NCBI GenBank assembly: GCA_910586005.1
Contig: CAJUHG010000077.1
Coordinates: 1 to 12,476 of the forward strand
Origin: an uncultured Lachnospiraceae bacterium
GTDB lineage: Bacteria; Bacillota; Clostridia; Lachnospirales; Lachnospiraceae
DNA: 12,476 nt
Direction: 5' to 3'
Made by a program: the position numbers and the translations under genes. Below the pieces are notes generated by a model, which was not told where the DNA came from, did no database searches, and saw only the letters and a program-made list of their open reading frames with translations. Below, piece by piece: positions 1 to 5,305 of the stretch. Every line of letters begins with the position of its first letter. Within the stretch, counting starts at the first letter, position 1.

Positions 1-870
1 CCTTGCTGCCTGTTCCCGATAAACTGTAATATCTTCCCAATTTTTAATCTCATCTTTATATTTATCTAAGATAGGATGCTCTGGTGATACTACCATATAA
101 GTAGCTCCAAATAATGTATCTGGTCTTGTGGTATATACTGTAAGTTTTTCTTCTTTTCCTACAATTTTAAAATCTACCTCTGCGCCTTGACTCTTACCAA
201 TCCAATTTTTCTGAGATACTTTTACACGCTCAATATAATCAACATTTTTTAGACCTTCTAACAATTTATTTGCATATTCTGTGATTTTTAACATCCATTG
301 ACTTTTCACCTTACGGACAACAGGTGCGCCACAACGTTCACAAACCCCATTTACTACTTCTTCATTGGCAAGTCCTACTTTACAAGAAGTACACCAGTTA
401 ATAGGCATTTCTGTTTTATAAGCGAATCCCTCTTTAAATAATTTTAGAAAAATCCACTGTGTCCAATGATAATATTCTGGATCTGTAGTATTTACTTCTC
501 TGTCCCAATCAAAAGAATATCCCAATGCTTGAAGCTGACCTTTAAATCGTTCTACATTATTTTTGGTAACAATCTTAGGATGAATCTTATTCTTAATTGC
601 ATAATTTTCTGTAGGAAGTCCAAATGCATCCCATCCCATAGGATAGAGCACATTATATCCTTGCATTCTTCTTTTTCTTGCCACAATATCAAGGGCAGTA
701 TATGGTCTTGGATGTCCTACATGAAGTCCCTGTCCAGATGGATAGGGAAATTCTACTAATGCATAATATTTGGGTTTGGAATAATCTTCTGTAGCAGCAA
801 ATGCTTTTTCTTTCTCCCAAATCTTTTGCCACTTTTCTTCTAACACTCTATGATTATATGGTATTGCCAT
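1..870 (-). CDS. leuS: Leucyl-tRNA synthetase, N-terminal part (runs off the window)
   Basis: Charges tRNA-Leu with leucine in the cytoplasm (class I aminoacyl-tRNA synthetase). Only the first 290 residues are here; the gene continues beyond base 1. Visible in order: the ATP-binding HIGH motif as HVGH (residues 50-53) inside FPYPSGQGLHVGH; the WDAFGLP block (80-86); a zinc-binding pair CxxC/CxxC at C160, C163, C177 and C180; and the start of the CP1 editing domain with TTRPDTLFG (247-255) and PEHP. This arrangement matches bacterial LeuS over its whole visible length. The start is the ATG at 870-868, giving MAIPYNHR as expected for the family. It has no recognisable Shine-Dalgarno site, and the frame stays open upstream to about 1050 without another ATG, GTG or TTG. 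Identification is secure; only the translation signal is odd. Confidence 0.97.
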   Translation of the reverse strand, partial: MAIPYNHRVLEEKWQKIWEKEKAFAATEDYSKPKYYALVEFPYPSGQGLHVGHPRPYTALDIVARKRRMQGYNVLYPMGWDAFGLPTENYAIKNKIHPKIVTKNNVERFKGQLQALGYSFDWDREVNTTDPEYYHWTQWIFLKLFKEGFAYKTEMPINWCTSCKVGLANEEVVNGVCERCGAPVVRKVKSQWMLKITEYANKLLEGLKNVDYIERVKVSQKNWIGKSQGAEVDFKIVGKEEKLTVYTTRPDTLFGATYMVVSPEHPILDKYKDEIKNWEDITVYREQAAR

Positions 871-1139
871 ATGATATCTTGCTACTAAAACATATATAAA
901 TAGATATATGTCAAATGGGTATCTGCCTATTAATTCCTTTTTACTGGTGAACGATAGGTATTTACTCTTGGTAGCTCTCCTTTCATCATTTTTTATTAAT
1001 ACAATTTTGCCTGCTATTAAGTCAGCACAAACTATAAGGAACGAATCATCTTAATTATCTTTATACTTTTAAAATTTTATCACACAAGAAACATTTGTCA
1101 AGAATATTATAAATAGAAATAGAATCTTGGAGATTTATA
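871..1139. other. Intergenic region between divergent leuS and sodC
   Basis: About 270 AT-rich bases must hold both promoters. For sodC there is a TTGTCA at 1095-1100, but no -10 at good spacing, and a clear GGAG Shine-Dalgarno at 1129-1132. On the leuS strand there is a consensus -35-like TTGACA (complement of 909-914), but the bases 17-18 downstream (GTTTTA) are a poor -10. I looked for the T-box antiterminator bulge sequence expected before a clostridial leuS and did not find it. A 19-codon frame with an ATG (989-930, leftward) is present; it is discussed as a finding, since nothing proves it is translated. Confidence 0.5.
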
Positions 1140-1706
1140 ATGATATCTTATGAAACCGAAAAATGGCCACATTGGAATGCCTCAGAAGGTATAAATTCTA
1201 ACCCAAACAAATGTTATATAAATCCTAGCCAACGTTTTTTAGAAACTGCACTTTATCAAATGCCTATTGCCTATGCAGAGCTGCTAGGAAATCCAGGAAC
1301 AGGAGAAATCAATGGAATGGTTCGATTTTATTCTGTTGGTAAAGATGTTCTGGTAAATGCAGAAGTTTATGGTCTTCCTTTTAGTACAGAGACATGCAAT
1401 AAAGATATATTTGGATTCCATATTCATGAAGGAAACTCTTGTTCAGGAAATGAAGAAGACCCTTATGCAGATGCCTTACAACATTTTAATCCTAACCTTT
1501 GCCAACATCCAGCACATGCTGGAGATATGCCTCCTCTCTTTGGAACTAATGGTTTTGCTTGGATGATATATCTAACAAATCGTTTCTCCATTGAAGAAAT
1601 TCTTGGAAAGACTATTATCTTACATGCTCATCCAGATGATTTTTCCACACAACCTTCTGGAAATTCAAGCACCAAAATAGCTTGTGGAACAATTCAAGCC
1701 GTTTGA
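1140..1706 (+). CDS. sodC: Cu/Zn superoxide dismutase family protein, no signal peptide
   Basis: Predicted to convert superoxide to hydrogen peroxide and oxygen. The copper/zinc ligand pattern of the family is readable: H94 and H96 in FHIHEG, H115 in HFNP, H123, H126 and D129 in QHPAHAGD, and H162 in ILHAHPDDF. C101 and C182 sit where the structural disulphide cysteines lie, and the ACGTI tail matches the family's ACGVI. Oddities: the zinc loop is short (3 residues between H123 and H126, against 9 in eukaryotic SOD1), and the usual active-site arginine before the ACG motif is K179 here. About 38 residues precede the conserved MPIAYAEL core. There is no signal peptide, although most bacterial SodC proteins are exported, so this one should be cytoplasmic. 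The start is supported by GGAG at 1129-1132, 7 bases upstream. Single-gene unit with its own terminator. Confidence 0.9.
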   Translation: MISYETEKWPHWNASEGINSNPNKCYINPSQRFLETALYQMPIAYAELLGNPGTGEINGMVRFYSVGKDVLVNAEVYGLPFSTETCNKDIFGFHIHEGNSCSGNEEDPYADALQHFNPNLCQHPAHAGDMPPLFGTNGFAWMIYLTNRFSIEEILGKTIILHAHPDDFSTQPSGNSSTKIACGTIQAV

Positions 1707-1769
1707 TTTTTAGTTTATAATTAGTCTATAAAAATTACAAGAAAAGCAGAGAAACAGATTACTGAAAAC

Positions 1770-1811
1770 AAAAGGTGGTATGTTCCCAAAAAGGCAAACA
1801 TACCACCTTTT
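1770..1811 (+). terminator. Strong hairpin terminator after sodC
   Basis: A perfect 15-bp inverted repeat: AAAAGGTGGTATGTT at 1770-1784 and its complement at 1797-1811, with a 12-base loop. The right arm ends in a T-run and the left arm begins with an A-run, so it could stop transcription in both directions. It lies 63 bases past the sodC stop. Confidence 0.85.
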
Positions 1812-1930
1812 GCCTTGCAATAATACTTGACCTTTCAAAGTATGTAAGTTCTTTGCTCCGCTTTGGTCTTTATGATAATAGAAGATTTTCAGAGCGTGAC
1901 GCGCTTGGTTGAAAAAAAAGTCGAAATATG

Positions 1931-1962
1931 ATAAGCTAAATAAAATTTTATAAGCTAAATAA
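1931..1962. repeat. 13-bp direct repeat before the 29-residue ORF
   Basis: ATAAGCTAAATAA occurs at 1931-1943 and again, identical, at 1950-1962, a period of 19 bases. The second copy ends 4 bases before the GGAGG ribosome-binding site of the next gene. A possible weak promoter (TTGGTT at 1905-1910, 16-base spacer, TATGAT at 1927-1932) overlaps the first copy. It could be a tandem operator or simply a local duplication. Confidence 0.6.
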
Positions 1963-1975
1963 TATGGAGGATACT

Positions 1976-2065
1976 ATGAAAAAGGTATTGTTAATCGTAA
2001 TAGGTGGATTGGTTATAAGTGCTGTGATATTTTACTTAATTGTATTAATCACAGGTTGGTTATAA
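1976..2065 (+). CDS. 29-residue single-span membrane peptide
   Basis: A small reading frame with a textbook start: GGAGG at 1966-1970, 5 bases before ATG. The product opens MKKVLLIVIGG, is hydrophobic almost throughout (residues 4-26) and ends TGWL. Two lysines at the N-terminus followed by one hydrophobic stretch suggest a membrane-inserted peptide with the N-terminus in the cytoplasm. No family is recognised. It ends 30 bases before the DUF4230 gene, on the same strand and with no terminator between, so co-transcription is likely. Candidate roles are a small partner of that protein or a leader peptide; neither can be shown from sequence. Confidence 0.7.
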   Translation: MKKVLLIVIGGLVISAVIFYLIVLITGWL

Positions 2066-2095
2066 AAATAAATCTATTTACAAAGAGGTGTTCAA

Positions 2096-2761
2096 ATGAA
2101 AAAATTACTTCATAAGGCAATCATTTCTCTTGTTATTGTATTGTTTTGTTGCGGCTTGTTTTTTGGAACAAAGTATTACTATAGCAAACAGATTAAAACG
2201 GTTGAAGTTATTAAAGAGATTCCCGTTGAAAAAATTATTCAAAAAGAAGTACAGATTTCTGGTGAAACAATTAGAATCAGTATGGCAAATATTGGAAAAT
2301 TATGTACTGCAGAATATAATTATACACATGTAGAACGGGCAGATAGTTCAAGAGAAATAAAAGGATTTAAAATTCCTTTTACAACAGCAACATTTATTTA
2401 TAGTTATGATGGTACTATAATGGCTGGAATTGATTTTTCTAAAATTCAAATTGATAAAAATGATACAAAAAAAATAATAGAGATTACTCTCCCTAATGCT
2501 GAAATTATTAGTTCTGATGTGGATCAGAATAGTTTTGAACTTTATGATGAGAAGAACAATATTTTTAATCCAATTAGTGTAACAGATGTAGCCGATTCAT
2601 TTTCCAATTTAAAAGGCAGTGAGGAAAAAAAAGCCATAAAAAAAGGATTGCTTGATAAGGCAAATGCAAATGCAGTAACATTAGTAGAAAATTTTATGCA
2701 TGGTTCCTATGAGGTAGGAGATTATGAAATCAAAGTATTATTTGAGGTAACAAAACAATAG
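2096..2761 (+). CDS. DUF4230 domain protein, membrane-anchored
   Basis: 221 residues. An N-terminal hydrophobic segment (about residues 8-26, ISLVIVLFCCGLFFG) follows basic MKKLLHK, giving an uncleaved signal anchor with the remainder outside the membrane. Residues 40-60 look like a short, charged, possibly coiled linker (VEVIKEIPVEKIIQKEV). The body carries the features I associate with DUF4230: TAEYNYTHV (72-80), GFKIPFTTATFIYSYDGTIMAGIDFS (about 91-116), alternating-strand segments with LPNAEI, then NIFNPISV and a C-terminal helix region. Biochemical function is unknown for the family. The ATG is preceded by AAAGAGGTG (2082-2090). The stop codon lies inside the palindrome that follows. Family call rests on pattern recognition; confidence is good but not absolute. 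Confidence 0.85.
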   Translation: MKKLLHKAIISLVIVLFCCGLFFGTKYYYSKQIKTVEVIKEIPVEKIIQKEVQISGETIRISMANIGKLCTAEYNYTHVERADSSREIKGFKIPFTTATFIYSYDGTIMAGIDFSKIQIDKNDTKKIIEITLPNAEIISSDVDQNSFELYDEKNNIFNPISVTDVADSFSNLKGSEEKKAIKKGLLDKANANAVTLVENFMHGSYEVGDYEIKVLFEVTKQ

Positions 2762-2795
2762 AAAGTTCGCGTAGCGTGCTTTCTATTGTTTTGTT
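2749..2795. terminator. Bidirectional palindrome between converging DUF4230 and MCP genes
   Basis: A perfect 17-bp inverted repeat, 2749-2765 with 2779-2795 (inner arms GAAAG/CTTTC), topped by CGC-GTA-GCG. The left arm is the last codons and stop of the DUF4230 gene. The right arm is T-rich (TTGTTTTGTT), and the element lies 20 bases past the stop of the converging chemoreceptor gene, so it can terminate both. A close relative lies at 10172-10203. Confidence 0.75.
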
Positions 2796-2814
2796 AATTC
2801 CTATAAGAAACCTA

Positions 2815-4872
2815 TTATGTCAATTTTCTAAATGTAAATTTATCAATTAATTCATTTAATTCTGTTGCTTGCGCAGACAATTCCTGACTAGTTGCTGAAC
2901 CTTCCTCTGCTGCTGCAGAATTAGATTGTACCACCTCAGAAATTTGTTCGATGGCAATGTTAATTTGTTGCATAGCTCCATTCTGTTCATTGGAGTTTTG
3001 TGCTACCTCTTCCACAGATGTTACAATCTCTGCCATTCCATCTATCACTGATTGGAGTGCTTGTGCCATTTTATCTGCAATATAATTTCCGCTCTTTACC
3101 TCTGCTAAAGCTGCTTCAATTAACTTTCTGGTATCTACCACAGCGTCTGAACTTTGATTTGCAAGATGTCCAATCTCACCTGCTACTACAGCAAATCCAC
3201 GTCCTGCTTCTCCCGCTCTAGCCGCTTCAATTGATGCATTCAGTGATAATAGATTTGTCTGGTCTGCAATCTCTTCAATGGTTCGAATAATATTAGAAAT
3301 TTCCATAGATGCATCATTTATTTTACTCATAGCTTGTGTCATCTCTAAAATATGACTACTGCTAGTATGTGCTTGTTTTCCAATATCTTCTGCCTTATGA
3401 CTAGTAGTAACAGCATTCTTTGTGTTACGTTCCACTTGTTCAGCTACATCATTTACAGTAGCAAGTAATTCTTCTATAGATGCAGCCTGGTCTGTAGCTC
3501 CTTCTGCCAACGCCTGACCACTCTCTGATAACTGTGTAGAACCAAGTGATACTTGATCTGCTGCTTCTCTAATATGTTCTAATGTGGCACTAAGTGAATG
3601 ATTGATCTTTCGAACTGCAATTATAATTTCCTCAAAATCTCCTATGTAATATTCTGTTGCTTGAGAATGTACATCAAAATTATTATTAGCCATTTCTCCA
3701 AGAAGAAATTTTATATCCCCAATCATCTTACCCATTCCATGTACGATTGTTTGAGTAGCATCTGCCAATTTTAAAGTCTCATCTTTTGAAGTAATCTTTG
3801 GAACTTCTGATTGTAAATCTCCCTTTGCCAAAGCTTCCAAACGTTCTGCACATTGCCGAATAGGTGCACTAATATTTTCTGCTAATTTCTTAACTATAAC
3901 AACTGTAATAGCAATAGATACAATAACCATCAAAATAGTAAATACAATTCCAAAAATTGTTTCAATATTAAAATCAGAAAGTGGTGCTGTAATAGCAATA
4001 CTCCAACCATTTGTATTTTCTACAGGAGTATATGCCATAATTTTCTTAATTCCGCCATAGCGATAAGTTCCATACCCTGTTTCACCTGCAACCATTTTTC
4101 CTTCTAATTTTGCTACCGCTTTCAAAGAAGAATCTGTTTTTGATTCTTCCATAGAATTTTCTTTGGTCACCAAATCCATATTTTTATGTGCAATTACAGT
4201 ACCTTGGTTATTTAACATATAAGCATAACCATTCGTACTAATTTTAATTGCCACCATAATATCATTTAAAAAAGTTTCTTCTGGAACAACAAATACTACT
4301 CCCACAACTTCCGAGTCAACTTTTCCATTTTTCCATAGAGGTGCAGCAATGATAACACTTAATTTGCCTGTGGTCTTGCTAATCAAAGGCTCTGATACAC
4401 AGGATTTTCCCTGCATAGCTGTTTTAAAATACTCTCTGTCACTATAATTTTCTCCCGTAAAGATACTATTTCCATCTTTATCTATAATATTACCTCTTGT
4501 TAAACCATTTGCTTTTACACGTTCATCTAGTACTTCTTGTTTTTCTTCTGGATCTACATATTGTCTAGAAAGACGTGAAGTCAATCCTAAATCTTCTGCC
4601 AAATTTAGATAAGATGTCAGTTCCCATTCCACACGTTCAGATGCTACTTGTGCAATTGCCATCATGTTCCGTCTTAATGTAGAATTTGTACTATGATTGT
4701 TTAATATACTCGTAACAATTCCAAGTATTGACAGGGAAACAATCATTAATGTTAACATGGAAAAGGTAATCTTACCTTTAATGGTTTCATAATATAATCT
4801 TTTCAGTTCTTTTATATTAAAAATATTATTTTGCTTTTGCCTCTCCGTATTTTTCTTTACCTTTTTTTTCAT
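2815..4872 (-). CDS. Methyl-accepting chemotaxis protein, dCache sensor type
   Basis: Transmembrane chemoreceptor, 685 residues from the start chosen here. Order: basic cytoplasmic N-terminus (1-33), TM1 (about 36-57), extracellular dCache-type sensor (about 60-300, with NYSDREYF at 142-149 and the second-module region ending NGWSIAITAPLSDF), TM2 (about 305-327), HAMP (about 328-382), then a long helical signalling domain. The signalling hairpin tip is recognisable: DQTNLLSLNASIEAARAGE (537-555) followed by AGRGFAVVAGEIGHLANQSS. There is no C-terminal pentapeptide tether for methylation enzymes. The ATG at 4872-4870 is chosen because AAAGGA (complement of 4881-4886) sits 8 bases upstream. The frame is open for 62 more codons to 5058, but that extension reads through a palindrome-rich non-coding element and has no receptor similarity. 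Ligand unknown; the sensor fold commonly binds small molecules such as amino acids. Confidence 0.95.
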   Translation of the reverse strand: MKKKVKKNTERQKQNNIFNIKELKRLYYETIKGKITFSMLTLMIVSLSILGIVTSILNNHSTNSTLRRNMMAIAQVASERVEWELTSYLNLAEDLGLTSRLSRQYVDPEEKQEVLDERVKANGLTRGNIIDKDGNSIFTGENYSDREYFKTAMQGKSCVSEPLISKTTGKLSVIIAAPLWKNGKVDSEVVGVVFVVPEETFLNDIMVAIKISTNGYAYMLNNQGTVIAHKNMDLVTKENSMEESKTDSSLKAVAKLEGKMVAGETGYGTYRYGGIKKIMAYTPVENTNGWSIAITAPLSDFNIETIFGIVFTILMVIVSIAITVVIVKKLAENISAPIRQCAERLEALAKGDLQSEVPKITSKDETLKLADATQTIVHGMGKMIGDIKFLLGEMANNNFDVHSQATEYYIGDFEEIIIAVRKINHSLSATLEHIREAADQVSLGSTQLSESGQALAEGATDQAASIEELLATVNDVAEQVERNTKNAVTTSHKAEDIGKQAHTSSSHILEMTQAMSKINDASMEISNIIRTIEEIADQTNLLSLNASIEAARAGEAGRGFAVVAGEIGHLANQSSDAVVDTRKLIEAALAEVKSGNYIADKMAQALQSVIDGMAEIVTSVEEVAQNSNEQNGAMQQINIAIEQISEVVQSNSAAAEEGSATSQELSAQATELNELIDKFTFRKLT

Positions 4873-4880
4873 AAATAAAA

Positions 4881-4886
4881 TCCTTT
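4881..4886 (-). promoter_or_regulatory. Ribosome-binding site deciding the MCP start
   Basis: AAAGGA on the minus strand, 8 bases before the ATG at 4872. It supports the 685-residue start over the in-frame ATG at 5058, which would add 62 residues translated from a hairpin-rich region. Confidence 0.8.
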
Positions 4887-4892
4887 CGGTTA

Positions 4893-4918
4893 TCATAGGC
4901 GGAAACTCACTGCCTTTA
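4893..4918 (-). promoter_or_regulatory. Possible sigma-D (flagellar/chemotaxis) type promoter before the MCP gene
   Basis: On the minus strand TAAA (4918-4915) is followed after 14 bases by GCCTATGA (4900-4893). The sigma-28/SigD consensus is TAAA, 15 bases, GCCGATAA, so 6 of 8 bases of the -10 match with spacing one short. Chemoreceptor genes are classic targets. Against it, the bases also belong to a hairpin, and transcription would start only about 14 bases before the start codon. Confidence 0.22.
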
Positions 4919-4934
4919 GGCGGTGGGAGGAGCC
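4898..4934 (+). repeat. Imperfect terminal-type hairpin with TTTA loop
   Basis: GCC-TTTA-GGC at 4912-4921 is extended outward by T-G, C-G, A-T, C-G, T-G and C-G pairs (4906-4911 with 4922-4927). It is closed again by GGC/GCC at 4898-4900 and 4932-4934. Both non-Watson-Crick pairs are G-U only if the plus strand is the RNA; on the minus strand they become A-C mismatches. A GC-rich hairpin of this shape, with a TTTA/TAAA loop, resembles the ends of IS200/IS605-type elements as I remember them. That resemblance is inference. Confidence 0.4.
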
Positions 4935-5305
4935 TTATAAATTCTCGCCAAAAAACACTCTCTTGTATTATCCTACATACATAGAGAAAACCGTTGGGAG
5001 CGATTGCTCGGAAGGCACTCTTTGTACTTTGAAAAGTTAAGATTAAGAGGTTTTTCACACGAATCGTTGTGAATGTAAAATCTTAAACGTAGCGAAAACC
5101 TACTGCATGACATGAAAAACCTTAGTACCTGATGCAGTCACAACAGAGTACATCTTTGTTGTAAAGGGTGGCTTACAGTTAGAAAACTGTAAGCACCCTA
5201 TGATGTAACGCCACTTTAGGTAGCAATACCTATCAAGATGAAAAGGTCAAAGGTGTAAGCCGTTATTAGTTCTTTATGATTGCACATAAACAATCTATGA
5301 TTAAA
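4935..5305. other. Structured non-coding segment, candidate structured RNA or IS200/IS605-type remnant
   Basis: No convincing gene is found between the MCP start and the EF-G-like stop. The segment holds many exact inverted repeats: TTAAGATT 5037-5044 with 5079-5086; TTCACA 5054-5059 with 5068-5073; ACTGCAT 5102-5108 with 5132-5138; ACAACAGAG 5140-5148 with 5154-5162 (one G-U if the plus strand is read); a 14-bp stem at 5166-5198; and TAGGTA-GCAA-TACCTA at 5217-5232, where the plus-strand loop is a GNRA tetraloop. A 10-base match, AGGTTTTTCA 5048-5057 with 5113-5122, interleaves with two of these stems. No group I intron core, group II domain V or known riboswitch consensus was recognised. 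The strand bias of the G-U pairs suggests a plus-strand RNA, antisense to both neighbours. Confidence 0.5.
5166..5198. repeat. 14-bp hairpin downstream of the EF-G-like gene
   Basis: GCTTACAGTT at 5171-5180 pairs perfectly with 5185-5194 around a 4-base loop. GGGT (5166-5169) pairs with ACCC (5195-5198) beyond a single bulged G. It is the most stable simple hairpin in this gap and could end EF-G-like transcripts on the minus strand, though the bases that follow there (TTTACAAC) make only a weak T-run. An alternative partner for its left arm exists at 5254-5261. Confidence 0.55.

Noticed and set aside
466..759. Long plus-strand open frame inside leuS, and similar frames opposite the MCP, EF-G-like and ibrA genes
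   Set aside because: These are antisense shadows of well-supported genes, without ribosome-binding sites or family signatures.
909..914. leuS promoter based on TTGACA
   Set aside because: No acceptable -10 hexamer lies 16-18 bases downstream, and the start codon is too close.
871..1139. T-box riboswitch before leuS
   Set aside because: The antiterminator bulge consensus and a terminator helix could not be found on the leuS strand.
1891..1906. GC-rich AGCGTGACGCGCTT as a regulatory palindrome
   Set aside because: Only four base pairs form, too little to support a feature.
4873..5058. 62-codon N-terminal extension of the chemoreceptor starting at ATG 5058
   Set aside because: It translates a palindrome-rich region, has no receptor-like sequence, and the ATG at 4872 has a well-placed AAAGGA.
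4898..5300. Group I intron/IStron, group II intron or cyclic-di-GMP riboswitch
   Set aside because: None of the diagnostic cores (intron R and S elements, domain V, or the GEMM consensus) is visible, and no transposase coding sequence is present.
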